A stretch of DNA of 32,773 bases from Salinadaptatus halalkaliphilus. Lineage in GTDB: Archaea; Halobacteriota; Halobacteria; Halobacteriales; Natrialbaceae. The notes below the pieces were generated by a model. The model was not told the origin of the DNA and searched no databases. It saw nothing but the letters and a program-made list of their open reading frames with translations. Shown piece after piece: positions 14,369 to 23,138 of this stretch; position 1 is the first letter of the stretch, and the number at the start of each line of letters is the position of its first letter. Where the stretch lies: positions 1 through 32,773 of the forward strand of contig NZ_RBZW01000006.1 of assembly GCF_006543045.1 (NCBI RefSeq). The letters are read 5' to 3'. The position numbers and the translations under genes were made by a program.

Positions 14369-17182
14369 TCAATACCGCTCGAAGTACCGATCCTGAACCT
14401 TCACGAAGATCGCCATCAGTAGTGCGAAGACGATCGCTGCGACGGCGATCTGGGCCCAGTGAACCAGTGCCAGCGGTTCGACGTCGAACAGGAGCTGACC
14501 AGTCGACGTGTAGAGCACGAGCAGTTGGAGTGTGATCGCGATGGCGACGGCGAGTACGAGCCAGTTGTTCGAGAACAGGCCGAGTCCGTACCGGTAGCGG
14601 ATCGCCTGAATGCGGACGATTTCGAAGACGACGAAGCCGGTAAACACCATCGTCTGGGCGAGGTCTCGACCCACCTCGTAATCGGGGCTCCAGCCGAGGA
14701 TCGCCCCGGTAACGTCGTACCCCGGGATCACCTCCCCGTAGAAGTTGAGCGTGAAAAGCGGGAGCAGACAGACCGTCATGAACAGCGCGATGCCGACGAT
14801 GGAAGTGACGATCCGCTCCGTGATCACGCCTTCCTCGGGCGGGCGCGGGTCCCGTTCCATAACGTCGGAAGCAGCCGGATCGACGCCCATCGTGAGCGCG
14901 GGAATGCCATCGGTCACGACGTTGATCCAGAGCACCTGGATCGGTGTGATAACGAGGCCGAGTCCCGCCAACGTCCCCGAGAAGATCATCGTCACCTCAC
15001 CGCCGTTGCCCGACAGCAGGTAGTTGACGAACTTGCGGACGTTGTCGAAGATGCGGCGGCCGCCCCTGACCGCGTCGCGGATCGTCGCGAAGTTGTCGTC
15101 CAGCAGGACGATGTCGGAGGCCTGTTCGGTGACGTCGGTGCCGCGGATCCCCATCGCGACGCCGACGTCAGCGTTCTTGACTGCGGGGGCGTCGTTGACA
15201 CCGTCGCCAGTCATCGCAACGGTGTGGCCTTTGTCCTGGAGTGTCTGGAGGATCCGTGTCTTGTGCTCGGGTGACGTTCGTGCGAAGATATCGACATCGT
15301 CGACCACGTCGCGAAGTTCTTCGTCGCTCATCGCCTCGAGATCGGAACCCGTAATCACCGTCGCCGAACGGAGCCCGACCTCCTTGCCGACCGCCCGGGC
15401 GGTAACGGCGTTGTCGCCGGTGATCATGACGACGTTGATGCCGGCGTCGAGACACCCCGCGAGTGCGTCGGGGACCTCGGGGCGGGGCGGGTCGAGCATC
15501 CCTTGCAGGCCGAGAAAGACCATCCCCTGCTCTATGCCTTCGTCGGGATCGGTCGCCTGCGAGTCGGGAACGTCGGGCCGATAGGCAAAGCCCATCACGC
15601 GCAGGGCGTCTTCGGCGAACGCCTCGTTTCTGTGCTCGAGTTCGTCACGGCGCTTGTCGGTCAACTCGACGACGTCGCCGTCGACAAGTTCGCGGTCACA
15701 GCGCTCGATGACCGTTTCGGGTGCGCCTTTCATGTAGGCGGCCGTCCCCCCGTCGGGGGTCTCGTGAACGGTCGTCATCCGTTTGCGCGCGGAGGTGAAG
15801 TCGACCTCGCCGGTCCGGGGATACGCCGTGGCGATTTCCTCGTGATCGAAGCCGGCCTTCTGGGCGGCGACGAACAGTGCGATCTCGGTCGGGTCGCCGA
15901 GATACGTCCGCTCTTCGTTCCCGGCGTCGCCGGCGGCGTTCCCGTCGTCCTCCCCTTCGCGGGTGCCGACGTCGACGTTGTTACAGAGCATCCCGCAGCG
16001 CAGTACCTCGGCGACCCGGTCGGCGTCGACGGGGTCGTCGTCCTGAAGAAACTCGCCCTCGGTGTCGTAGCCGGTCCCGGTCACCTCGTAGGTCTCGCGG
16101 TTGGCGACGATCCGCTGGACCGTCATCTCCTCCTCGGTGAGCGTCCCGGTCTTGTCCGTACAGACGACGTCGACTGACCCCAGCGCCTCGACGATTGGCA
16201 GCCGGCGCACGAGTGCGTTCTTCTCGGCCATGCGCCGAGCCCCGAGCGCGAGCGAGAGCGTCACGACCGCCGGCAACCCCTCGGGAACCGCGGAGACGGC
16301 GATCCCGACCGCCGTCAGAAACACCTGCAGCGGCTGCGTGTCGCCAATCACCAGTTCGGTGATCGCGATGATCGAGACGATCCCGACGACCCCGAGCGCG
16401 ATGAGTTTGCCCAGTCGGTCCATCTCGGCCTCGAACGGCGTGTCACGGTCCTCTGCCTCCTCGAGCGCCGTCGCGATCTGCCCGATCTCCGACTCGGGAC
16501 CGGTCTCGACGACGACCGCCGTCCCGGAGCCGCGTTCGACGACGGTGTCCTTGTAGAGCATGTTCTCGCGCTCGGCCAGCGACGTCTCTTCCTCGATCTG
16601 GCCGACCTCCTTCGAGACGCCGACGCTTTCGCCAGTCAACGCCGCCTCGTCGACACTGAGGTTCGACTCCGCGACGATCCGGGCGTCGGCAGGGACGATG
16701 TCGCCGGATTCGACGAAGATGACGTCGCCGGGGACGACGTTGGTCGCGTCGATCTCGGTTTTCTCACCCTCGCGCCTGACCAGCGCGTGCGTCGTCGACA
16801 TCTCCTTGAGCGCCTGGATGCTCTGTTCGGCGCGGTAATCCTGTAGAAAGCCGAAGACGGTGATGAACACGACGACGCCAGCGATGACGGCTGCGTCGAT
16901 CGTGTGACCGACGACCGCCATTACAGCCGTGGCGACGATCAACACCCAGATCAGCGCTGGCTTGTACTGATCGACGAAGATCTGTAGCGGCGAAATGCCC
17001 TCCTCGCCTTCGATCTCGTTCGGCCCCTCGCGCTCGAGCCGCTCGCGTGCCTCGTCGGTCGACAGCCCCTCCTCGGTGGTCTCAAGGGTTTCGTACACGT
17101 CTTCGAGCGAACGTGCGTGCCAGTCGCTTTCGGATTCGATCTCGACTTCCTCGTAGTATTCCGAATACGCTGATCGTGCCAC
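14369..17182 (-). CDS. P2-type cation-transporting ATPase (Ca2+/PMR1-like, CtpF-type)
   Basis: A protein of 937 aa from GTG 17182. The N-terminal cation-ATPase domain ([33 protein letters not shown]) is followed by TM1-2, the actuator motif TGES (183-186), the TM4 PEGLP (300-304), the phosphorylation site DKTGTLT (D343), KGAPE in the nucleotide domain, and [21 protein letters not shown] in the hinge. The C-terminal six-helix block starts at [18 protein letters not shown] with this overall length fits P2A/P2B-like pumps (Ca2+, Mn2+ or Na+); the ion cannot be fixed from the motifs I checked. Close bacterial relatives sit with USP genes. Start: the GTG lies about 25 bp after a weak TATA-like stretch (CCTATGCG), suggesting a leaderless message. 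Confidence 0.93.
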   Translation of the reverse strand: MARSAYSEYYEEVEIESESDWHARSLEDVYETLETTEEGLSTDEARERLEREGPNEIEGEEGISPLQIFVDQYKPALIWVLIVATAVMAVVGHTIDAAVIAGVVVFITVFGFLQDYRAEQSIQALKEMSTTHALVRREGEKTEIDATNVVPGDVIFVESGDIVPADARIVAESNLSVDEAALTGESVGVSKEVGQIEEETSLAERENMLYKDTVVERGSGTAVVVETGPESEIGQIATALEEAEDRDTPFEAEMDRLGKLIALGVVGIVSIIAITELVIGDTQPLQVFLTAVGIAVSAVPEGLPAVVTLSLALGARRMAEKNALVRRLPIVEALGSVDVVCTDKTGTLTEEEMTVQRIVANRETYEVTGTGYDTEGEFLQDDDPVDADRVAEVLRCGMLCNNVDVGTREGEDDGNAAGDAGNEERTYLGDPTEIALFVAAQKAGFDHEEIATAYPRTGEVDFTSARKRMTTVHETPDGGTAAYMKGAPETVIERCDRELVDGDVVELTDKRRDELEHRNEAFAEDALRVMGFAYRPDVPDSQATDPDEGIEQGMVFLGLQGMLDPPRPEVPDALAGCLDAGINVVMITGDNAVTARAVGKEVGLRSATVITGSDLEAMSDEELRDVVDDVDIFARTSPEHKTRILQTLQDKGHTVAMTGDGVNDAPAVKNADVGVAMGIRGTDVTEQASDIVLLDDNFATIRDAVRGGRRIFDNVRKFVNYLLSGNGGEVTMIFSGTLAGLGLVITPIQVLWINVVTDGIPALTMGVDPAASDVMERDPRPPEEGVITERIVTSIVGIALFMTVCLLPLFTLNFYGEVIPGYDVTGAILGWSPDYEVGRDLAQTMVFTGFVVFEIVRIQAIRYRYGLGLFSNNWLVLAVAIAITLQLLVLYTSTGQLLFDVEPLALVHWAQIAVAAIVFALLMAIFVKVQDRYFERY

Positions 17183-17671
17183 GGATATACTATTTTGGGC
17201 GCATAGGTTTCATCGAAATATGATAGATGGTCGATGGGTTGTCGGAACTGCTCTCGCGAGATCGATTACGGCCCGTCACCCGGTGGGTGAGAACGTGACG
17301 AGCTAGTCACCGTCGCGTTCCTCGGCTCCGACACCGACTCACTCGTCAGGTTCGACGCTGTCGCCGTCCCGGAGTTGACCCGTGAGCCAGACGCCGTCGT
17401 CGAATGTCGCGACGACGACCGGGGTGGCTCGTCGTCGGACTTCGGGATCGAACTGAAGATCGTCGTTTCTGCAGTTGCGGTCGACAGTTCCTGGGTCGGC
17501 GAGTCAGAGTGTTCGCCGAACTCGGTGCTGGCTATCCCAGCGATCTGGACTGTCATGCGCCCCCGCTACGACGATCCCGTATGTAAAGTCCCCTGCAACG
17601 AGTACCACCCCTGATCCATCACGTATCGTGACGTTCCGATTGCTAGTCTGATACGAACGTATTTGTAGTGG
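17183..17671. other. Gene-poor stretch with decayed coding sequence
   Basis: No intact gene is seen. On the minus strand a frame ending at 17339 reads DLQFDPEVRRRATPVVVATF and continues DDGVWLTGQLRDGDSVEPDE before a TGA. The same frame is interrupted by a stop at 17504-17506, above which GSGVVLVAGDFTYGIVVAGAH appears. The plus frame 17291-17614 is also open and acidic but lacks an early start. The composition suggests an old coding region broken by at least one stop; the family is not recognised. A TGATACG fragment at about 17648 resembles the head of the dispersed repeat. Confidence 0.35.
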
Positions 17672-17884
17672 TTCGGCAGACTCGACGTGATGGTCAACAA
17701 GGACGGCATCTCGAGTGGTACCTCCGTCGAGGAGATGGAACTCGAGGAGTGGGAGGCGGTGGTCGAGACCATCCTCGACCGCGTTATGCACGGAACGAAA
17801 GCAGCCCTGCCCTATCTCAAGGCAAGCAAGGACGTCATCACGGGCGCGAACATTTCGATCGACGGCGGGTGGACAGCGTTGTGA
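17672..17884 (+). pseudogene. Short-chain dehydrogenase remnant with large internal deletion
   Basis: The frame reads FGRLDVMVNKDGISSGTSVEEMELEEW, then DRVMHGTKAALPYLKAS and directly DVITGANISIDGGWTAL before the stop. The first part is the SDR middle (normally LDVLVNNAGI, then NLxGVxxGTKAALPYM), the last is the standard SDR C-terminus (FVTGAxxxVDGGWTA). About 75-90 codons that should carry the catalytic S-Y-K triad are missing, as is the N-terminal Rossmann glycine motif. NNAG has become NKDG. The two pieces were joined in frame. It cannot be an active dehydrogenase. A peptide starting at GTG 17687 or ATG 17690 could still be translated. Confidence 0.75.
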
Positions 17885-17929
17885 GACAAAACGAGGATGC
17901 GAGTGGGTTCACCGAGGGCACCCCGTGGA

Positions 17930-17940
17930 AGCTATTATGG
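17930..17940 (+). promoter_or_regulatory. TATA box of the USP pair
   Basis: AGCTATTATGG ends about 24 bp before ATG 17964. Transcription would begin close to that ATG, supporting it over the in-frame ATG at 17937, which lies inside the TATA box. Confidence 0.5.
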
Positions 17941-17963
17941 GGTCGTTCGTCGTAGTCTCGCTC

Positions 17964-18389
17964 ATGACCGATCATATCCTAGTTCCGTACGACGGGTCGG
18001 AGCCGGCCGAACACGCGCTCGAGTACGCTCTGGAAATGTTTTCCAACGCCGACGTGACAGCCCTCTACGTCGTGCCGACGCCCGAAGGCTACTGGGGTTC
18101 GTTCGACGGGCCGGAGGAACGCGTACCCAACGCCGAGAAAGCTCGCGAGCGCGGCGAGGAGATACTCGAGGAGGCGACGGACGTGTCGGACGAGTACGAC
18201 GCCGAGATCGATACGGCGGTTCGACTCGGGACGCCGGATCACGAGATCGTCGCCTACGCGGAAGACGAGGCGGTCGAGACGATCGTAATGGGGAGTCACG
18301 GCCGGGAGGGCATCGAGCGCGTATTGCTCGGCAGCGTCGCAGAGAACGTCGTGCAACGCGCGCCGGTCTCGGTGATGGTCGTCCGATAA
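17964..18389 (+). CDS. Universal stress protein (ATP-binding type)
   Basis: A protein of 141 aa from ATG 17964 (MTDHILVPYDGSEPAEHALEYALEMF). The nucleotide loop is intact: IVMGSHGREGIERVLLGSVAENVV (G-2x-G-9x-G-S). The middle (TPEGYWGSFDGPEERVPNAEKARERGEEILEE) is of normal USP length. It is the first gene of a tight pair: the next USP starts four bases after its TAA. A TATA box 24-34 bp upstream suggests a leaderless transcript. Confidence 0.93.
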   Translation: MTDHILVPYDGSEPAEHALEYALEMFSNADVTALYVVPTPEGYWGSFDGPEERVPNAEKARERGEEILEEATDVSDEYDAEIDTAVRLGTPDHEIVAYAEDEAVETIVMGSHGREGIERVLLGSVAENVVQRAPVSVMVVR

Positions 18390-18393
18390 ATCG

Positions 18394-18843
18394 GTGACTC
18401 GAGACGTGCCGGAGCCGCCGTCTGCAGTGCTGGTGGGCGTCGACGGCAGCGACGCCGCTCGCGCAGCACTGGAGCGAGGGCTAGCGATCGCCGCGCGCAC
18501 CGACGCCACCGTCCACCTGCTCGCGGTCGTCGATTCCAGTGCGGCCCCGCTCCGATTCGACGTTGCAACCGTCGCCGAACTCGAGCGTGCGAAACGGAAC
18601 CTCCTCGAGACAGCCCGGGACGTGGCCGATGGCGAAGGTGTCGAGGTGACCGGTGCCGTCCGGCGGGGGCGGCCCGCACGAGAGATCGTCCGCTACGCGA
18701 CTGCTCACGACGTCGATCTCATCGTCGTCGGTCGAACAGGGCTGCGAGGAGTCGCCGCCCCGTTGCTCGGGAGTACCGCCGACCGGGTTCTCAGGCGAGC
18801 ATCAGTCCCCGTGATCGTCGTCCCGCCGCCGACCGACGACTGA
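18394..18843 (+). CDS. Universal stress protein, second gene of a pair
   Basis: A protein of 149 aa from GTG 18394 (VTRDVPEPPSAVLVGVDGSDAARAAL). The ATP signature is VVGRTGLRGVAAPLLGSTADRVL, intact. It differs from its neighbour at 17964 in having RTG rather than SHG/THG in the loop and in a Pro-rich C-terminus (VIVVPPPTDD), so it belongs to another USP subgroup. It is co-transcribed with 17964 (4-nt gap). The TGA stop is the first three bases of repeat copy C. Confidence 0.9.
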   Translation: MTRDVPEPPSAVLVGVDGSDAARAALERGLAIAARTDATVHLLAVVDSSAAPLRFDVATVAELERAKRNLLETARDVADGEGVEVTGAVRRGRPAREIVRYATAHDVDLIVVGRTGLRGVAAPLLGSTADRVLRRASVPVIVVPPPTDD

Positions 18844-18899
18844 TACGGGTGCTGTACCGATGTACCGGCGCACCCGCGACCCAGGCGGCGGATGCGCCG
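18841..18899 (+). repeat. Dispersed repeat, copy C (with hairpin, starts at stop codon)
   Basis: TGATACGGGTGCTGTACC followed by GATGTACCGG begins at the TGA of the USP gene. A 7-bp perfect stem CGGCGCA/TGCGCCG (18866-18872 with 18893-18899) follows, its loop containing GCGACCC. The loop block GCACCCGCGACCC recurs in copy G. Confidence 0.75.
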
Positions 18900-18919
18900 A
18901 AATGATGCACAGTAGTCCC

Positions 18920-18965
18920 TACGAGACGGATTGCTGAACGTCTGCCGTGGAGCCCGCGAACAGAC
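18920..18965 (+). repeat. Dispersed repeat, copy F (partial core with hairpin)
   Basis: ACGAGACGGATTGCTGAACG is a variant of the core (compare GAGACGGATTCCTGT in copy G). A 5-bp stem GTCTG/CAGAC (18940-18944 with 18961-18965) follows. It lies in tandem with copy C in one gap of 183 bp upstream of the next USP. Confidence 0.5.
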
Positions 18966-19026
18966 CGTGGACGACCCATTGGAACTGACAGGTGGCTTTA
19001 CCATGCCGCTCGTCCTATCCGATGGT

Positions 19027-19458
19027 ATGTCGCGAACGATCCTCGTCGCTTACGACGGCTCCGAGCACGCACAGCAAGCGCTCGAGTACGCCCTCGAGAC
19101 CTTCACCGGCGAGCGGATCGTCCTCTTTCACGCGATCGATCCGTTCGCCAGAGTGACCGAAGACGACGACACGGAACTAACGCCGCTGAGCGAAGCGTGG
19201 CTCGAGGATCGACGCGACGCCGCCGAGGAGTTACTCGAGCAAGCGATCGACGGCGTCGAGACGGGAGACGCCCAGGTCGAGATCGATACGGGCGTCGGAT
19301 CGCCGCCGCAGACGATCGTCGCTGCGGCAGCGGAGATCGACATCGACGGAATCGTCCTCGGGACCCGGGGCCGAACCGGTGCCGGCGGCGCACAACTCGG
19401 CAGTGCCGCCGACACCGTCGTCAAACGCGCCAACGTTCCGGTGACGGTCGTCAGGTGA
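19027..19458 (+). CDS. Universal stress protein (ATP-binding type)
   Basis: A protein of 143 aa from ATG 19027 (MSRTILVAYDGSEHAQQALEYALETF). The nucleotide signature is IVLGTRGRTGAGGAQLGSAADTVV, intact. The middle (FARVTEDDDTELTPLSEAWLEDRRDAAEELL) is typical. A TATA-like GGCTTTACC at about 18995 predicts a start near 19022, so the message is probably leaderless; the longer frame open from 18931 covers that promoter and the repeat. It is the third USP in a row on this strand but has its own promoter. Confidence 0.92.
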   Translation: MSRTILVAYDGSEHAQQALEYALETFTGERIVLFHAIDPFARVTEDDDTELTPLSEAWLEDRRDAAEELLEQAIDGVETGDAQVEIDTGVGSPPQTIVAAAAEIDIDGIVLGTRGRTGAGGAQLGSAADTVVKRANVPVTVVR

Positions 19459-19740
19459 CTCCCTGCGCCGTGGCCCGTTACCACACCACGTGTTAGTCCA
19501 ACGGAAATCACGTACATGTTCTTCACAGGCGCACGTGAGTTCCCCTACAGCTTCGGGCCCGGCGACTGTATCAGTCACCCAATAGTTATCCCCGGGTCGT
19601 AGAAGCATGGTGGCCACAGCGGGTACGACGCCCCGTCTTTCGCCCCGATCACGTCCTGGCCCCACGAGACCGGGGACTGATCGACGAGTCGTCCCTCGCC
19701 TCGAGACAGGCAGCCCAGTCGGACGGTTTGCCGTCGGTCA
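19459..19740. other. Intergenic region without a recognised gene
   Basis: The region lies between convergent USP (+) and reductase (-) genes. Minus-strand frames carry protein-like scraps (for example DQSPVSWGQDVIGAKDGASY near 19610-19680 and EAVGELTCACEEHVRDF near 19510-19560) in different frames, possibly decayed coding DNA. Nothing is supported as a gene. Confidence 0.4.
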
Positions 19741-19746
19741 GTTCCA

Positions 19747-19804
19747 GCGCACCCGCGACCCGGGCAGTGGGTGTGCCGGTCCATCGGGACAGGAATCCGT
19801 CTCA
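19747..19804 (-). repeat. Dispersed repeat, copy G (with hairpin, starts at stop codon)
   Basis: Read on the minus strand it begins at the reductase stop TGA (19804-19802) as TGAGACGGATTCCTGTCCC and GATGGACCGG. An 8-bp stem GCGCACCC/GGGTGTGC with one G-U pair (19747-19754 with 19769-19776) and a 14-nt loop follow. The stem and loop share GCACCCGCGACCC with copy C. Confidence 0.7.
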
Positions 19805-20890
19805 TACCATCGCTTCGTCGCCGACGTCCGGGTTCTCCTCGACGAACGCGACCAGCCGATCGACGTAGGACTCGAACGGCGGGACCTCAAGCCCGCTGCC
19901 TGCGAGGGCCCGTTTCGTCGCCGGGCAGGCGTACCGCGTCGGGTGATCCAGGTACTCGAGCGTCTCCGGTTCGACCGACGTACCCGAGTCCTCGAGTTGC
20001 TCGAGGACCCGCCGGGCGAGCAGCTTCGGCGTCGGAACCGACACGACGCGATGGCCAGCCGCGGCGGCCAGGGCGTCGACGAAGTCCGGGACCGATAGCG
20101 GGGTCGGATCGCACAGCTGGTACACCTCGCCGACCGAGGATTCGCGGTCGCTCAGGTACGCGATGGCGTCGACGACGTAATCCCGCGGGACGACGTTCAA
20201 CTCGGCGTCGCTCGAGCCCGGCAGGGAGAACGTGACCGAGAGCCACGACGGCTGGGTGCGAATCGACTCGAGCAGGTAGTAGGGGCCGTCGTACTTGTCG
20301 GTCTCGCCCGTCCAGCTGTCGCCGACGGTGATGGCCGGGCGGTAGATCGTCGCGGGCAGGCCCACGTCCATCCGGTCCTGGACGGCGACCTCGGCGCGGT
20401 ACTTGGTCTCCTCGTAGTGGTTGTTGAACGACTGGCCCTCCTGCAGGTGGTCCTCGGTGAACACGCCGTCGTACCGGCCGCTGACGTAACAGGTGCTGAC
20501 GTAGTGGAACTGCTCGAGGTCGACGTCCTCGGCGAAGTCGAGGACGTGTTCGGTCCCCCCGACGTTGACCGCCTCCGCCAGGTCGCGGTCGACGCCGAGG
20601 TCGTAGACGGCTGCGAGGTGGTAGACCTCGCTGACACCCTCGAGGTCAGCGGAGTCCTCGAGTCCCAGATCCGGTTCCGTGATATCACCCTCGTGGAGAC
20701 TGATCGCGTCCTCTCGGTCGACGCCGTCGAGGCCATCGGCGATCTCCCGAGCTCGCTCCCGTGCCGTCTCGAGGTATTTCGGCTGGACCAGACAGGCGAC
20801 CGGCCCGTCGCCGCGCGCGAGGACGCGCTCGAGCAGCGCCGAGCCCAGGAAGCCGGGGAAGCCGGTGAAAAAGACCTGTGGGTCGCTCAC
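19802..20890 (-). CDS. Extended SDR, thioester-reductase / fatty-acyl-CoA-reductase-like
   Basis: A protein of 362 aa from GTG 20890, which overlaps the aldehyde dehydrogenase stop as GTGA; a GTG at 20899 would add three residues. The Rossmann motif is VFFTGFPGFLGSALLERVLARG (TGxxGxxG), then LHEGDITEPDLGL, YHLAAVYDL, VNVGGTEHVLDFA, HYVSTCYVSG and the catalytic YEETKYRAE (YxxxK), with YRPAITVGDSWTG. The order and the TCYVSG/YxxTK spacing are those of NAD(P)H-dependent carboxyl/thioester reductases and FAR-like enzymes, which turn acyl thioesters into aldehydes or alcohols. The upstream coupled gene oxidises aldehydes, so the two may handle the same long-chain or toxic aldehyde. The substrate is unknown. 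Confidence 0.82.
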   Translation of the reverse strand: MSDPQVFFTGFPGFLGSALLERVLARGDGPVACLVQPKYLETARERAREIADGLDGVDREDAISLHEGDITEPDLGLEDSADLEGVSEVYHLAAVYDLGVDRDLAEAVNVGGTEHVLDFAEDVDLEQFHYVSTCYVSGRYDGVFTEDHLQEGQSFNNHYEETKYRAEVAVQDRMDVGLPATIYRPAITVGDSWTGETDKYDGPYYLLESIRTQPSWLSVTFSLPGSSDAELNVVPRDYVVDAIAYLSDRESSVGEVYQLCDPTPLSVPDFVDALAAAAGHRVVSVPTPKLLARRVLEQLEDSGTSVEPETLEYLDHPTRYACPATKRALAGSGLEVPPFESYVDRLVAFVEENPDVGDEAMV

Positions 20891-22473
20891 GGCAACCACT
20901 TCCGGAGACGGCGCTGGAGCGCCGTCGTTCCCGCCATGATGCGAGCGAACCAGCGTGGCGAGACGCCTGGCGGAGCGTCGATCGGTCCGATTCGCGAGGT
21001 CGCGATCGTTTTCGCGTCGACGTAACGCCTGAGGCCTTCGGGGCCGTGACGCCGCCCGAGTCCGGAGTCGCCGACCCCACCCATCGGCGCGTCGATGGCC
21101 GCCCAGCCGACCGTGTAGGGGTCGTTGACACAGACCGTCCCACAGTCGATCTCGCGTGCGATCTCGCGGCCTCGGTCCCGGTCCGTCGTCCAGACGCTGG
21201 CGTTGAGGCCGTACTCGGAGTCGTTGGCCCGCTCGATCGCCTCCTCGGTATCGGCGACCGGGTGGACGGTGACGACCGGCCCGAACGTCTCCTCGCAGGC
21301 GAGCTTCGCATCCGGTTCGACGTCGGTCAGGATCGTCGGCTCGTACCAGAAGGGGCCGACGTCCGGCCGTGCGCGGCCGCCCGAGAGCACCGACGCGCCG
21401 TCATCGACTGCCGACTCCACGTACTCTCGAACGGTCTCGAGGTGATCCCCGTCGATAAGCGAGCCGACGTCGGGCCCGTAGTCGAAGGCGTGGCCGAGAC
21501 GGATCTTCCGCGTCGCGCCGACGAAGGCCTCGAGGAACGCCTCGTAGCGGGCCTCGTGGACGTAGATCCGCTCGGGCGCGAGACAGAGCTGTCCGGCGTT
21601 GGTGAACGCGCCCTTGACCGCGCCGCGGGCAGCGGTTTCGACGTCGGCGTCCTCGAGGACGACCATCGGGTTCTTGCCGCCGAGTTCGAACGAGCAGCCG
21701 ATCAGGTTGCGACCCGCCTGTTCGGCTACCGTTCGCCCGGTTTCGGTACCGCCCGTGAAGGCGACGTAGTCGACGGCGTCGATCAGCGCCGGGCCGACCG
21801 TCGCTCCCTCGCCGGTGACGATCCCGAAGAGGCCGTCCGGCAGTCCGGCTTCGGAAAGCAGGTCGGCCAGCGCGAGCGCGATAAACGGCGTTCGTTCGTC
21901 CGGTTTGCAGACGACGGCATTGCCCGCGAGCAGCGCCGGAATGGTGTCGGTCATCGCGAGCGTCAGCGGGTAGTTCCACGGCGAGATCACGCCGACGACC
22001 CCGAGGGGATCGTAGCTGACGGTCGCGTCCGACGCGAGGGGAATCGCCCCCGACCGGCTTTCGTCGGCGAGCATCGACGGCCCCTCGTCGGCGTAGTACG
22101 AACACGTCAGCGGGACGTCGAGCACCTCCTCGAGGGCGTGGTGGCGGGCTTTCCCCGTCTCGAGTTGCACGACGTCGAGCAGCCACTCCCGGTACTCGGC
22201 GACGAGGTCGCCGAAGCGCTCGATCACCGCGGCGCGCTCGGCGACGGAGCGGGACGCCCAGTTCGATTGCGCTCGGCGCGCCCGCTCGACGGCAGTCGTG
22301 ACGTCGGTCGCCGTACACGCTGGGACGGAGCCGATCGGCTCGTCCGTGATCGGCGTCCGAACGGTGATCTCGTCTTGGTTACCGGTCGTCCGGACGCGAG
22401 CCGAGAGAGTCTCGAGCGTGTCACCCGATACGCCCGCATCCTCGAGCGTCCCGACAGTCGTCTGTGGTGACAT
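20887..22473 (-). CDS. Aldehyde dehydrogenase (succinate-semialdehyde-dehydrogenase type)
   Basis: A protein of 528 aa from ATG 22473 (MSPQTTVGTLEDAGVSGDTLE). Catalytic and cofactor residues are in place: N167 (SPWNYP), K190 (VVCKPDERTP), E263 (SFELGGKNP) and C297 (NAGQLCLAPERIYV). The EETFGPVVTV and GGVGDSGLGRRHG blocks complete the fold. A basic/hydrophobic C-terminal extension (SPRWFARIMAGTTALQRRLRKWLP) past the usual end is like that of GabD2-type mycobacterial enzymes and could touch the membrane. The open frame begins 46 codons earlier, but that part overlaps the promoter region. It is translationally coupled to the reductase downstream. Confidence 0.88.
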   Translation of the reverse strand: MSPQTTVGTLEDAGVSGDTLETLSARVRTTGNQDEITVRTPITDEPIGSVPACTATDVTTAVERARRAQSNWASRSVAERAAVIERFGDLVAEYREWLLDVVQLETGKARHHALEEVLDVPLTCSYYADEGPSMLADESRSGAIPLASDATVSYDPLGVVGVISPWNYPLTLAMTDTIPALLAGNAVVCKPDERTPFIALALADLLSEAGLPDGLFGIVTGEGATVGPALIDAVDYVAFTGGTETGRTVAEQAGRNLIGCSFELGGKNPMVVLEDADVETAARGAVKGAFTNAGQLCLAPERIYVHEARYEAFLEAFVGATRKIRLGHAFDYGPDVGSLIDGDHLETVREYVESAVDDGASVLSGGRARPDVGPFWYEPTILTDVEPDAKLACEETFGPVVTVHPVADTEEAIERANDSEYGLNASVWTTDRDRGREIAREIDCGTVCVNDPYTVGWAAIDAPMGGVGDSGLGRRHGPEGLRRYVDAKTIATSRIGPIDAPPGVSPRWFARIMAGTTALQRRLRKWLP

Positions 22474-22611
22474 AGGCGATTCATCGATCCCCAGACACCT
22501 GTAGGTTCGCCACCCACCCCTCCAGTCTCGGTCCGTCAGTGTCTCCAAACTCGGGATCTCGGGTGCCTGTTCCTCGAACCGATCGTTCCACAATCCTGCA
22601 GTTCTCTCCAC

Positions 22612-22620
22612 ACCTTTATG
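22612..22620 (+). promoter_or_regulatory. TATA-like box upstream of the second DUF2267 gene
   Basis: ACCTTTATG stands 66 bp before ATG 22686. A start site near 22643 would leave a 40-nt leader. Confidence 0.35.
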
Positions 22621-22685
22621 TCCCGTGTTGACACACTGGAGCCTGTATCGGACGGACGATCGACCAGCTGGGACAACGACACATC

Positions 22686-23075
22686 ATGAACTACAAGGAA
22701 TTCGTTGGTCAAGTACAGCACCGACTCGAGTACGCGGAGTTCGGCCAGGCCGTCCGGGCGACGCGAGCGGTTCTGACGACGCTCGGCGAACGACTCCAGG
22801 AGGGAGAAGCGACCGACATCGCGAGCCCCCTCCCGATGGAGATCGACCGCTACCTTACCGAGGCCGAACACGGTCAGCGCTTCGATTATCAGGAGTTCCT
22901 CGACCGGGTTGCCGAACGGGAGGGCGTCGACCGGTCCGATGCCAACTACCACTCCCAGCAGCTCCTGGCCGTCGTCGCGGATGTCGTGCCACCGGGCAAC
23001 ATCGAGAAGGTGGATGGACAGCTTCCCGAAGACTTCGACGGATTGTTCGAGTTGATCGACGACCCGGAGTCGTAA
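22686..23075 (+). CDS. DUF2267 protein, second copy
   Basis: A protein of 129 aa from ATG 22686 (MNYKEFVGQVQHRLEYAEFG). It shares the whole DUF2267 pattern with the gene at 7321: RATRAVLTTLGERLQEGEATDIASPLP, the tyrosine-rich EIDRYLTE, GQRFDYQEFLDRVAEREG, YHSQQLLAVVADVVPPG and the final LFELIDDPES. It lacks the acidic tail of the first copy. It lies between the divergent aldehyde dehydrogenase and a methyltransferase 63 bp downstream. The function of the family is unknown. Confidence 0.87.
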   Translation: MNYKEFVGQVQHRLEYAEFGQAVRATRAVLTTLGERLQEGEATDIASPLPMEIDRYLTEAEHGQRFDYQEFLDRVAEREGVDRSDANYHSQQLLAVVADVVPPGNIEKVDGQLPEDFDGLFELIDDPES

Positions 23076-23138
23076 CCCGGACGGTAGCGACCGATCGCGA
23101 CCGGGAGAGGCAGACCCAGCCGGAGCATCGCGACCGGA

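Noticed and set aside
14459-15274. A 271-codon plus-strand frame within the P-type ATPase gene
   Set aside because: It is antisense to the conserved hinge and transmembrane region of the ATPase and shows no motif of its own.
19575-19805. A 76-codon minus-strand ORF between the USP and reductase genes
   Set aside because: It runs through repeat copy G and starts inside the reductase stop region. Only a short middle part looks protein-like, so it is at most a remnant.
20878-22470. A 530-codon open frame antisense to the aldehyde dehydrogenase
   Set aside because: Arg/Asp-rich shadow translation. The sense frame has all ALDH catalytic residues.
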